From positions 372,496 through 436,495 of the forward strand of contig CAUYUJ010018726.1 of assembly GCA_963575745.1 (NCBI GenBank): 64,000 bases of DNA, in the 5' to 3' direction. Positions 1 through 10,240 of this stretch are shown piece by piece. This stretch comes from Prorocentrum cordatum (lineage: Eukaryota > Sar > Dinophyceae > Prorocentrales > Prorocentraceae). How positions within the stretch are numbered: position 1 is the stretch's first letter; every line of letters starts with the position of its first letter. The notes under the pieces were generated by a model. That model had not been told where the DNA came from. It did not search any database and saw only the letters and a program-made list of their open reading frames with translations. The position numbers were made by a program, and so were the translations under genes.

Positions 1-1500
1 TCGCCCAAGAGGCCCAAGACACGGCCCCAGGAGGCCCCCAAGACGGCCCAAGAGGTCTCCAAGACGCTCAAGATGGCCTCCAAGACGGTCCAAGAGCCCT
101 CCAAGACGTCCTCCAAGAAGGCCCGAAAGGGTCAAAATGGCCTCCAGACGGCCAGGATGACTTTCAAGATGCCCACGTGTTCCCCGAAGGCTTTCCAAAC
201 CGATTCGGGGAACACGTGGTCCGATAGCTTGGCAGGTCTGGCCTCAACGTTCGGCCACACAGGCGCTTCCAAAAAGGCAGGGGGCGGCGGTGATTCGCCG
301 TAGGCGTCTTCGATCCGCCGCCCCCTGTTGATTCATCACAGGGGTGCCTGGCGTGCTGGATCCTCTCTGTTTTGGTTTTGGTTCTTTTTCCAAAAGAACC
401 CCCCCTGGGGCTTCGGCCGGTCCCGCCGGCCACCCGGAAGAATGCCGAAAAATCTTCCAGAGGTGGTTGCAAAGGGTTTTTCCGTTCCAGACGGCTCCAA
501 GATGGACTAAGACGGCCTCCAAGACGGCCAAGATGGCCTCCAAGACGGCTAAGATGGCCCCAAGATACCTCCAAGACGGCCCAAGATGCACCCAAGGCGG
601 CCTAAGATGGCCTCAAGATGGCCCAAGACGGCCCAAGAGGCCCCCCAGAGGCCTCCAAGACGGTCCAAGAGGCCTCCAAGAGGTCCTCCAGGAGGGCCCG
701 AAGAGGCAATTGTTTTTGATTTTCCATCGGTTTTTGAAGGATTTTGGCATTTGCCTCTTCTCGGCATTCCGACGGTTCAAGACGGCCCAAGAGACCCAAG
801 ATCGCCCAAGAGGCCCCCAAGAGGGTCCCATGACGGCCCAAGTGGCCTCCAAGACGGCCCCCAAAGGGCTCCAAGACAGCCCAAGAGGCCTCCAACACGC
901 CCAAGATGGCCTCCAAGACGCCCAAGATGGGGCCCCGAAGCGCCCCAAGAGGGCCCCCAGTCGGTCCAGAAAGGCCCCCAAGACGGCTCCCGACGGCGTC
1001 AGACGTGCCAGGAACCCACCAAGATGGCCGAAGTGGGCTCGAAGCTGGCCAAGGACGGCCCAAGAGGCCCCCAAGAGGGCTTCCAGGGAGGCCCGAAGAG
1101 GCCAAACACATTGATTTTCCTAAGGTTTTTGATGGATTTTGACATTTCCTTCTTTTCGGATTTCCGACGGCCCGAGACGGCCCAAGAGCCCCCAAAGATC
1201 GCCGAAAGATCGCCCAAGAGGCCTCCAAGATGGCCCCAGAACGGCCCAAGAGGGCCCCAAGACGGCCCCAAGAGGCCCCCAAGACGACACAGGAGGCCTT
1301 TAAGGCGCCCAAGATGGCCTCCAAGACGGCCCTGGAGCATTCCAAGAGGGCCCCAAGTCGGCACAGAAAGGCCCCCAAAATTCCGACGGCGTCAGACGGA
1401 CCAGGAGCCCACCAAGACGGCCGAACATGGCCCTAAGATGGCCCAAGACGGCCTACGAGGCCTCCAAGAGGGCCGCCAGGAAGGCCCGAAAAGGCCATTG
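1..1500. repeat. CAAGA(C/T)GGCC tandem array with ~395-bp higher-order period
   Basis: The stretch is built from short variants of CAAGACGGCC and CAAGAGGCCC. A T-rich spacer containing TTGATTTTCC begins at 716 and again at 1111 (395 bp apart). A second marker, TCGG followed by CAGAAAGGCCCCCA, recurs at 961 and 1358 (397 bp apart). This gives a higher-order repeat of about 395 bp with at least two full copies. Bases 160-470 are largely outside the array. Long open frames cross it on both strands because stop codons are rare in the monomer; I do not regard them as genes. Confidence 0.85.
173..219. other. Perfect 16-bp inverted repeat (hairpin)
   Basis: CCACGTGTTCCCCGAA at 173-188 is the exact reverse complement of 204-219, with a 15-nt loop. 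Each arm carries the palindrome CACGTG. It lies in the spacer of the first array. It may be a terminator-like or foldback remnant; function unknown. Confidence 0.8.
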
Positions 1501-1859
1501 GAGTGCTTGCACGGTGTTGGCTGGGGTGCTCCATGGTCCTTTGACTGTTCTCCAGTGCATGAGCGTTGGCCGGGCCATGGCCCCGGGCGCCACCACGACC
1601 CGGGCAGTGGGCGTCGCGGTGGGCGCGCCCGCGGCCTGGGCGGGGTTGCGGCTGGCGGGCGGTTGGCTGGCGGCGGTGGTGGCAGTCTCCACCACCTACC
1701 CTGCCCGCGCCTGCCAGGCCCTCGCGGGGCCGCCTCCGCCGCCGCCCCCGCCGCCGCCGCCCGCCGGGCCTGGTTCGGCGAGCGTCGCGGCGGCTCTGGC
1801 CGCGGAGCTAGGGCCGCTGCTAGCCAACAGTTCCCTGCAGGCGCCGCCGATCTGCCCCT

Positions 1860-3140
1860 CAGTGGAGGCACTGGCCGCGGTGACATTGGAGAGAAGCTCC
1901 CGCTGGCGACGGGGGCCGCGGGCCCGACTGTCGCGGCGGAGCCGCCCGTGGCCGGCCTGGCCTTGGAGCCCGATTGCGCGTCCGCGCTGGTGTTCGCGTG
2001 GCTGGTGGCGGGGACGGAGTTCTACAGGTTCTCAGAGCCCGTGCGCACGACCCAGCCTCACTCCCTTGTCCTTCGAGCACGTACCGCTCAGACTGAGCGC
2101 GGCGCAGTGGAGGGTTCCGGGCAGTACTACACCTGGGAGGGCGTCTCAGAGCTCCGTCGCCGCCTCCCCCTGCGAGTCGCGAGCGGGGGGGGTGACAAGA
2201 CGGCGACGCCGCCTGGGGCCGATGCTGGGCCGCTGATGGAGGCGGCCGCTGCGGACGCCGGGGGCGCCCTGCGGGCCCTGGACCCGCCTGAGGGCCGCAC
2301 CTGGGTCGTGGCCTCCCCTTGGGCGCTTCCCGTGGGACGCGAGGAGGCCCTTGCCGAAAGCAGCGTAGGGCTCGACGCCCACCACGCCGCCTCCCGCGAC
2401 GGCGAGAGCCGGCGAGTCGCGGAGGCGATCCCCGTAGAAGAGGTCGACGGTCACCGTCGGCGGCGACCCAGGGTGGCCATGAACCTGCTGGAGGGCCTGA
2501 GCGGCGGCCGCCGCGTGGCACTGGAGGGGGGCCCCGAGTCTGCCGTGGTGCCCACTGCCGTCGGGGCTCCGGACCTGGAGGCAGCCGACAGGGACCTAAG
2601 AGACAGGCTTGGGTTCCCGGCGTCCGAGGGGGCGCCTGACGCCGAGGTCGCCGATGACGCGAGGAGTTCGTGGGCGCAGCATGAGGAGCGCGGGGGGCGC
2701 CACAAGCCTTGGCTCGAGGTCGTTCGCGAGGTGAAGCAGCACATCTTCCGCGACTGGTCCCTGTGGGACGGCCTCTCCACCGTAGAGCACATGATCAAGA
2801 GTTGAGGGCAGAGCGGTGGCAACTCCCTGTCGTGGCCGGAGATGTGGGCGCGGGATCGGCCCATCAGCTCGAGTGACCGCACCTGCATCGAGATGAAGTG
2901 CATGCTCTCAGCGACCAACGACGCGGGGAGTTGTGTCCAGATCAATTCGGCCAGCATGGTGAGTATCGAGGCAGCGTGCCACGGGGTGTCGCAGATCGTG
3001 GAGGCCTATTCGAGCGACCCCACCAAGCCACCGAAGCGGGGCGGCCTGCAGCACTACATGGGCGTGACAGGCCCGCTGGGCGTCGTCGACCTCGCGTCGA
3101 GGTCGGCCGTCTTCCATCGGAGCAAGGAGGGGAGTGAGCT
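1860..3140 (+). pseudogene. gag-like protein of DIRS-like copy 1
   Basis: The coding frame runs through an Ala/Gly-rich start, the stretch EFYRFSEP (like YRF motifs in the other two copies) and ends near SKEGSELEDWKSRA. An in-frame TGA at 2803-2805 splits it. Downstream of the stop a segment ending GGLQHYMG recalls the carboxy-terminal region of the multicopy dinoflagellate retroelement protein I know from other dinoflagellates. The role is inferred from its position before the reverse transcriptase. No zinc knuckle is visible. Identity with the other two gag-like proteins is weak by eye, so the call rests partly on synteny. Confidence 0.5.
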
Positions 3141-3852
3141 GGAGGACTGGAAGAGCCGCGCCGCCGGCGCGTTGGCGCCGAGCCCCCTGGCGTTGGAGGC
3201 AGGAGAGGGGCCCCCAAGTGGCCCCTCGGGCGCAGCTGGCGGGCGCGGCCGCGGACGAGGTCGCGGGGGTGATCGAGACGGCGGCGGACATGGGGCAGCT
3301 GGGCGCGGTGGCAAGCTCGCCGCGCCCGAGGCGGCACCGCTCTTGCCGGCGGGGGTGGGCGCCCCGCCGGTAGTGCTCAGCCCACGCGCGAGGTTGGGGT
3401 GGACCTGCTCTCGCTCCTCTCCCTGCCGAGGCTGGGCGACCATGAGTAGAATTGGCCGCAGCTCCACAGCCGCGGGGCCGCTCGGCTCGCCAGGCGGGCC
3501 CGCCGGGACTTCGATGAGGTTGTCGATGCTTTCAATTGGTTGGCGATCCGAACTACTACAGACGCCAAGCCGAATTTCGGCCAGGCGAGGGTGCACGCGC
3601 GGATCCTGGAGTGCGCGGGTGACAGCCTGCCGCCCCTGGAGACTGCGCCCCCCCCCCCCACCCGCGGGCAGCCTTCTCAGAGCTGCTGCACGGCCGCAGT
3701 GTCTACGACGAGTCGGCCGGACGGGCTGTCGGACGTCTTCGCAATGCGGGGCATATATCCTTGCTTAAGACCGTGGTGGGAGGGCCGCGGCTGATGGACA
3801 TCGCACCTGCCCATGCACGCCATTTTCTCGAAGACGTTTTTTTTTTTCTCGG

Positions 3853-4650
3853 ATGCTTATAGATGCGGTGAGTTTGCGTCGTCGACTTGATGAATGTGAC
3901 GTCATCCCCCACTGGGGTCCATGGCTGGCTCGCAACCGCAGGCTCTATGTACGCATGATCAAGTTGCTCTACTCCAAGGGTGTGCTGGTGTTCTCGAATG
4001 AGGCCGAGCGTCGCGGGGAGATCGGAGTCTTCTTCGTGGCCAAGAAGTCGAACCAACTTCGTCTCATCATAGACGCCAGACGGAGCAACCTCCACTTCGC
4101 TTCTCCCCCTGGCGCGTCGCTGGCGCCGGCCGAGGGCCTCGCCCGCGTCGAGGTGGAGGGCGATGACATCCACGGGGGCGCGGACCTCGGCATCACGCTG
4201 GGAACCTCCGACATCAGCGACGCTTTCCACCGCTTCAGGGTCGATCGGGGTCTCTCCGGCTACTTCTGCACGCGGTGCGTGACGGCGCAGGAGGTCGGCC
4301 TTGTGAGCACCGCCATCGGGGACCTCGCGGCGGCGCCCGACCGCCGGCTGGTGACCGCGTGCGCCGCCCTGCCGATGGGCTTCACCTGGTCGCTCTACTT
4401 CTGCCAGGAGGTGGGAGACGCCGCGATGGGCACCACCCCCGAAATGGAGCGCGTCCACCGCATGAGCGACCGAGGCCCTGCGACTGCGCTGCGCCCGTCG
4501 GCCCCGCTGGCTGCAGGAGGAGGCGCTCAGCGCACCTACGTGGACAACCTCGGAGCGTTGGGCTTCAACAGCGGGGACGTCGCCAGCAGCCCTGCCGCCG
4601 CCGCGGCGAGGTTCGACGCCGCGGGCCTGAAGACGCACGAGACGGAGAGG
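3853..4650 (+). pseudogene. Reverse transcriptase, 3'-truncated (DIRS-like copy 1)
   Basis: The RT fingers-palm motifs occur in order: IGVFFVAKK and LRLIIDARRSN (motifs 1-2), SDISDAFHRF (motif A with catalytic Asp), LPMGFTWSLYFCQ (motif B) and YVDN at 4537-4548 (motif C, the second Asp being Asn). The frame is open from 3853 but loses homology at ~4650, just after motif C, where it enters a CCATTGG repeat. Thumb, RNase H and recombinase are therefore absent. The YVDN variant is shared with the two other copies, so it looks ancestral rather than a decay mutation. Confidence 0.85.
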
Positions 4651-4815
4651 ATCCATTGGAATCGATTGGACTCGCCATTGGAAATAGCTGGGGGGTGCCA
4701 TGGGAAATAAGGAGGGCGCCATTGGCCAAGGGGGGGGAGGGGAGAGCGGGGCGCCATTGGAAATGGGGGGGGGGCATTGGAAAACGTGGGAGGGGGGGAG
4801 GGGGGGGGGCCTGAA
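4650..4815. repeat. Degenerate CCATTGGAAAT / G-run repeat
   Basis: Variants of CCATTGGAA recur about six times between 4653 and 4785, with spacings of roughly 20-35 bases and separated by G-runs of 7-10. It marks the truncation point of DIRS-like copy 1. Confidence 0.6.
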
Positions 4816-5053
4816 GACAAATTTCTTATGATGAGCTAGGACTCCTATAGGGCAAGCCTATGTGGACAATTATTGTTGATCCACCCTTCTGGTGACCACT
4901 GTTTTCTCCCAACCGTCCTGCGGTGTTGGGTCCTCGTTTTGAACAGACAGCGCCCGCGTCCTTCCTTCCTCGCGCTGCCCCCCTCCCTCTCCCCATCATC
5001 AGCACAGCATCACCGTCATCATCATCATCGTCATCATCATCATCATAATCATC

Positions 5054-7425
5054 AGTTCGGCACACCCCTCACGCGGTTCGTGGCCCCTAAAGGAGTTCCA
5101 CCGAAGGCCCCAGTGGCTGCGTCCTCATGCGTCACCGCCACCCAATTCGGCACGCCCCTCACGCGGTTCGTGGCCCTATAGGGAGCTCCACCGAAGGCCG
5201 CAGTGGGTGCGTTCGCATGCGTCACCGCCATCCAGTACGGGATACCCCTCGTGGCCCCATAGGAAGCCCCACCGAAGGCCCCAGCGGGTGCGTTCGCAAG
5301 CGTCGCCGCCACCCATTACGGCGCACCCCTCACACGGTTCGTGGCCCCATAGGGAGCTCCAGCGAAGGCCCCAGCGGGTGCGTTCGCATGCGCCACCGCC
5401 ACACATTACGGGACACCCTGCACGCGGCTCGTGGCCCCATAGGGAGCTCCACCGAAGGCCCCAGCGGCTGCGCCCGCATGCGTCGTCACCGCCACACATT
5501 ACGGCACACCTGTCGCACTGTTCGTGGCCCCAGAGGGCGCCCCAAAAAAGGCCCCAGCGGGTGCGTTCGCATGCGTCGCCGCCACACATTACGGCACACC
5601 CCTCACGCGGTTCGTGGCCCCATAGGGAGTTCCACCGAAAGCCCCAGCGGGTGCGTTCGCATGCGTCACCGCCACACATTACAGCACGCCCCTCACACGG
5701 TTCGTTGCCCCATGGGGAGCTCCACCGAAGGCCCGAGTGGCTGCGTTCGCATGCGTCACCGACACACATCCCGGCACGCCCCTCACGCGGTTCGCGGCTC
5801 CATAGGGAACTCCGCCGAAGGCCCCAGTGGGCGCGTGCGCATGCGGCACCGTAACGCTTTTACGGCACACCCCTCACACGGCTCGCGGCCCCCTATGGAG
5901 CTCCACCGAAGGCCCGAGTGGCTGCGTTCGCATGCGTCAGCGCCACCCAATTCGGCACGCCCCTCACGCGGTTCGTGGCCCCATAGGAGCCCCACCGAAA
6001 GCCCCAGTGGGTGCGCTCGCATGCGTCACCGCCACTCATTACAGCACGCCCCTCACACGGTTCGTTGCCCCATAGGGTGTTCCGCCGAAGGCCCCAGTGG
6101 CTGCGTTCGCATGCGTCACCGACACCCTTCGCGCGATTCGTGGCCCCATAGGGGGCTCCAACGAAAGCCCCAGCGGGTGCGATCGCATGCGTCACCGCCA
6201 CCCAATTCGGCACACCCCTCACACGGTTCGTGGCCCCATAGGGGGCCCCACCGAAGGCTCAAGCGGGTGCGTTCGCATGCGTCACCGCCACCCAACTCGG
6301 CACGCCCCTCACACGGTTCGTGGCCTAATATTGAGCCCCACCGAAGGCCCCAGCGGGTGCGTTCGCATGCGTTGCCGCCACACATTACGGCACACCCCTC
6401 ACGCAGTTCGTGGCCCCATGGGGAGCTCCACCGAAGGCCCTAGTGGCTGCGTTCGCATGCGTCACCGCCACACATCCCGGCACGCCCCTCACGCGGTTCG
6501 CGGCTCCATAGGGAGCTCCGCCGATGGCCCCAGTGGGCGCGTGCGCATGCGGCACCGTAACGCTTTTACGGCACACCCCTCACACGGCTCGTGGCCCCAT
6601 GGGGAGCTCCACCGAAGGTCCCAGCGGGTGCGTCCGCATGTGCCACCGCCACCCAAGTCGGCACACCTTTCACACGGTTCATGTCCGAATAAGAAGTTCC
6701 ACTGCAGGCCCCAGTGGGTGCGCTCGCATGCGTCACCGCCTCACATTGCGGCACGCCCCGTCACGCGGTTCGTGGCTCCACAGGGAGCACCACCGAAGGC
6801 CCCAGCGGCTGCGTCCGGATGCGCCGCCGCCACACATTCATTACGGCACACCCATCACACGATTCGTGGCCCCATAGGGAGTTCCACCGAAAGCCCCAGC
6901 GGCTGCGCCCTCATGCGTCACCACCACCCATTCCGGCACACTCCTCACACGGTTCGTGGCCCCATAGGGAGCTCCACCGAAGGCCCCAGTGGCTGCGTTC
7001 GCATGCGTCACCGCCACCCAATTTGGAACACTCTCCACGCGATTCGCGCCCCAATGCAGTGCCCCACCGAACGCCCCAGTGGCTGCGTCCTCATGCGTCA
7101 CCACCACCCATTACGCGACACCCCTCACACGGTTCGTGGCCCCATAGGAAGCCCCACCGAAGGCCCCAGCGGGTGCGTCTTCGTGCGTCACCGCCACCCA
7201 TTACGGCACACCCCTCACGCGGTTCGTGGCCCCATAGGGAGTTCCGCCGAAGGCCCCAATGGCTGCGCCTTCATGCGCCACCGCCACCCAATTCGGCACG
7301 CCCCTCACACGGTTCGTGGCCCCATAGGGAGCCCCACCGAAGGCCCCAGCGGCTGCGTTCGCATGCGTCACCACCACCCAACTTGGCACATCTCTCACAC
7401 GGTTCGTGGCCCCATAGAGAGCTCC
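5054..7425. repeat. 90-bp tandem repeat (about 26 copies)
   Basis: The core GTTCGTGGCCCCATAGGGAG recurs with a 90-bp period (for example at 5077 and 5167). Each unit also holds ACCGAAGGCCCCAG, GCATGCGTCACCGCCAC and CACCCCTCAC. A few units are about 9 bp short. The period is a multiple of three and GC content is high, so several frames on both strands stay open for hundreds of codons and would give a ~30-residue repeat. I treat these as consequences of the period, not as a gene. Confidence 0.9.
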
Positions 7426-7799
7426 ATGCAATTATATCCATTCGCGCGCGTATTCATTCACCCTCAGACGCACTCGCACTCAGACCAACCCGCGCTCAGT
7501 CTCCTGTAGTTCGAATTATCGTCTTCGTTCGTAGCGTGTACCCCGCCACGCAACTCAGCGCACCCTTCATGCGGTTCGTGGCCCCAAAGGGATCGCCACC
7601 GAAGAAGATGCTCACACTTGCGGCACCCACAACTGCAATGGTTGGGTCCTTCGCCAGGATAATTCATAAGTGCTTCCCCCGGGATTCGCACTTTGTCTTT
7701 GATCGGGGAAAGTCACTGGGCTCAAACTGCGCCCTTGGCCCCCAGCTTACAACAACGGCGGCCCCCGCCTGAGACTTCCTCACATTTGTGTCCGGAATC

Positions 7800-8200
7800 G
7801 CGCTCTCGCGCGGGACCTCCTCGCAACGTATGTACGCATCGCGCTCTCGCGTGAGACTTCCTCGCAATTTATTCCGACGACGCGCCCTCGGCGCTCAGGA
7901 ATCACGTTTTCGCTTTGGCGTTTCTCACGATTCACTTGGGAATCGCGCCACCGTTCGAAACTTCCTCGCGATTCATGCAGGACCCGCGTTTCAGCAAACC
8001 GTCTGCTCGACCTGGTCGCCTGGGCCCAGCTTCCCGACCTGCCGGACATGGGTCTGCCCGCCCGATTTGCCCGTCTGGTTCTACCCTGTGTTCCTGCTTC
8101 TTCCCCCCCTCCTGCTAATTTATCTCGTGCTCCATTCTTCTCCCGCCCCCTTCCACCCATCCTCTCTCCCCTTGTTTTAGAGGCTGCGCTACACGTGCGA
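7800..8200. repeat. GAGACTTCCTCGCAA modules of copy A
   Basis: Variants of 'GCTCTCGCG(T/C)GAGACTTCCTCGCAA(C/T)' recur in this stretch, and again at 8560-8860 and 12480-12670, each with a spacing of roughly 50-60 bases. They are an internal sub-repeat of the composite element. No gene is seen. Confidence 0.6.
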
Positions 8201-8422
8201 GGCAGGTGAGGAAGATGCACCCCCGAGGGTGTGCGATCGAAGACGACGAGGACGGGCACCGAAGGTTAGGGATACACGCATCGATTGGCACGTGGGCGGG
8301 TTTGAGCGAACAGTCTTAAAATGATTGTCGCTGGTGTAGTAGTTGTTGTTGTTGCTGTTGCTGTTGTTGCTGTTGTTGCTTTGATGTTTGTTGCTTTTGT
8401 TGTTGAGCTTTCACTACTGAAG

Positions 8423-9925
8423 AATAATATTGTTGATCCCCCACTCCGGTGACCATTGTGTTTTTTGTCAATTGAAGTGCCCTCCTTGGACTCGCACCTT
8501 CTCTTTTATCAGGGAACATCATTAGCCGCAAACTGCATTGTTGGCCCCCGAAACACAACAATTTCGGCTTCCGCTTGAGACCTCCTCGCGATTTAGCCAG
8601 GACCCCCGCTCCCGCCTGAGATTTCTTCGCATGTTGCTCGGGAGTGGTGCTCTCGCTTGAGACTTCCTTACGATGCATAATGGAATCGATTTCCGGCGCT
8701 CTGGAAACGCGCTCTCGCTGGAGACTTGCTTGCAATTTGCTCAAGAATCGCGTTCTTGCGGTGGAACTTCCCGCAATTTATTCAAGCGCCGCGCTCCCGA
8801 CACTCAGGCACCCAGGAGTCGCGTTCACGCTCAGGACTCCTTCGCAATTTAGTTCGGAATCGGGACCTCGCTGCCCTTCGTGGCCTTGTTGCAGCCCTCC
8901 GTGGCCCCCTCGCTGCCATTCGTGGACCCGTTGCAGCCCCTCGTGGCCCCTTCGCTGCCATTCGTGGCCCCGTTGCAGCCTTTCGTGGCCACCTCACTGC
9001 CATTCGTGGCCCCGGTGCAGCCCTCGTGGCCCCTTCGCTGCTTTTTCCTGGCCCCGTTGCAGCCCTTCGTGGCCCCCCCTCGCTGCCATTCGTGGCCCCG
9101 TTGCAGCCCTTCGTGGCCACATCGCTGCTCTTCGTGGCCCCGTTGCAGCCCTTCGTGGCCCCCTCGCTGCCCCTCGTGGCCTCATATGCATGCCCTTCGT
9201 GGCCCCGATGTCGCCCTTTGTGGCCCCCTCGCTGTCCTACGTGGCCCTGTTGCTACCCTCAGTGGCCCCCGTCGTTGCCCTCTGTGGCCCCGCATTATCT
9301 GTCCTTCGTGGCCCCCGCTCGTTCGCGCCCTTCGTGGCTCCATATGCATGCGTTTTGTGGCCCCGCCGTCGCCCTTCGTGGTCCCCGCGCTGCCCTTCGT
9401 GGCCCTGTTGGTGCCTCAGAGGCCCCGTCGTTGCCCTCTGCGGCCCAATACACGCATGCCCTTCGTGGCCCCCGTTCGTTCGTGCTCTTCGTGGCCCCAT
9501 ATGCATGCGTTTCGTGGCCCCGCCGTCGCCCTTCGTGGTCCCCTCCCTGTCCTACGTGGCCCCGTTGTCGCCCTCAGTGGTCCCGTCGTTGTCTTCTGTG
9601 GCCCCGCATTACCTGTCCTTCGTGGCCCCCGCTCGTTCGCGCCCTTTGTGGCCCCATATGCATGCGTTTCGCGGCCCCGCCGTCGCCCTTCGCGGTCCCC
9701 TCCCTGTCCTACGTGGCCCCGTTGTCGCCCTCAGTGGTCCCGTCGTTGTCTTCTGTGGCCCCGCATTATCCGCCCTTCGTGGCCCCCGCTCGTTCGCGCC
9801 CTTCGTGGCCCCATATGCATGCGTTTCGTAGCCCCGCCGTCGCCCTTCGTGGCCCCCTTCCTGCCCTTTTTGGCCCCGCTGTCGCTCTCGCTCTCGCTCT
9901 CGCTTTCGCTCGTCGTCGTCGCCGT

Positions 9926-9957
<32 letters not shown>

Positions 9958-10240
9958 TCGGGGTCGGCCCCCTGTCCGTCCCTCTTTGGGTCGTGTTGCC
10001 GCCGATCAACGCTGCCGCTGGCCAGGCCGACGGTCCGCGGCCGCCCCGTCGCTTGCGAGAGCCCGGCCTGCAGAGAAGAAAGATCTACCCCCAAAAAAGG
10101 GCACGATCGAAGACGAAGAGGGCGGGTATCGAGGGCTTGGGAAACACACGTTGAATGACACTCGAGCAGGTAAGAGCCAACAGTCTTAAACTGATCGTTG
10201 CTGGTGTTGTTGAAGTCCCACTACTGAACAATAATTCTTG
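8423..10240. mobile_element. Composite dispersed repeat, copy B
   Basis: It follows directly after copy A. The head (ATTGTTGATCCCCCACTCCGG) is at 8429. GAGACTTCC modules occupy 8560-8860 and the tail (GATCGAAGACGAAGAGGGCGGG, AACAGTCTTAAACTGAT, CACTACTGAACAATAAT) 10106-10240. The interval between is expanded by a TTCGTGGCCCC minisatellite (8876-9860) and by TCGCTC/GTC microsatellite (9888-9962). No coding region is recognised. Confidence 0.6.
8876..9860. repeat. 21-bp minisatellite with 157-bp higher-order repeat
   Basis: From 8876 to ~9180 the unit TTCGTGGCCCCGTTGCAGCC alternates with TTCGTGGCCCCCTCGCTGCC (21 bp each, 42-bp pair). From 9183 a longer unit appears, marked by CATATGCATG at 9183, 9341, 9498, 9655 and 9812, spacings of 158, 157, 157 and 157. 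The period is not a multiple of three, so the long open frames rotate through different peptides. I do not call a gene. Confidence 0.9.

Larger units (their letters stand above)
1500..4650 (+). mobile_element. DIRS-like (YR) retroelement copy 1, truncated
   Basis: This is the least complete of three related elements here (others at 16.28-21.5 and 57.7-63.9 kb). It keeps a hydrophobic leader region (~1550-1760), a gag-like region (~1860-3140) and a reverse transcriptase (3853-~4650). RNase H, tyrosine recombinase and methyltransferase regions are missing because the sequence passes into a CCATTGG-rich array at about 4650. The 5' boundary is inferred from where the CAAGA-GGCC array stops. Terminal repeats were not recognised. 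Similarity to the other copies is confined to motifs, so it belongs to a distinct subfamily rather than being a recent duplicate. Confidence 0.75.
4868..8420. mobile_element. Composite dispersed repeat, copy A (non-coding, minisatellite-expanded)
   Basis: Copies A, B (8423-10240) and C (12341-13022) share the same order of blocks. The head is ATTATTGTTGATCC followed by a GGTGACCA-like segment. A middle block contains CTCAAACTGCGCCC and ACAACAACGGC, then repeated GAGACTTCCTCGCAA modules. The tail contains GATCGAAGACGA and AACAGTCTTAAA. In A the head is at 4868 and the middle block resumes near 7620; the gap is filled by a 90-bp minisatellite. The tail spans about 8219-8420 and ends in GTT-rich sequence and CACTACTGAAGAATAAT. 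No coding capacity is recognised. It could be a non-autonomous element; terminal inverted repeats were not identified. Confidence 0.6.

Noticed and set aside
586-1500. Long Lys/Arg/Pro-rich frame across the first array into DIRS-like copy 1
   Set aside because: Array monomers lack stops; the peptide is just the translated repeat, and neighbouring frames are equally open.
5054-7425. CRISPR-like array
   Set aside because: Whole 90-bp units are repeated with no unique spacers, and the context is eukaryotic.
8644-10189. Three overlapping ~400-490-codon frames across the TTCGTGGCCCC minisatellite
   Set aside because: The 157-bp period rotates the frame, so no frame encodes a constant repeat; this argues against coding.
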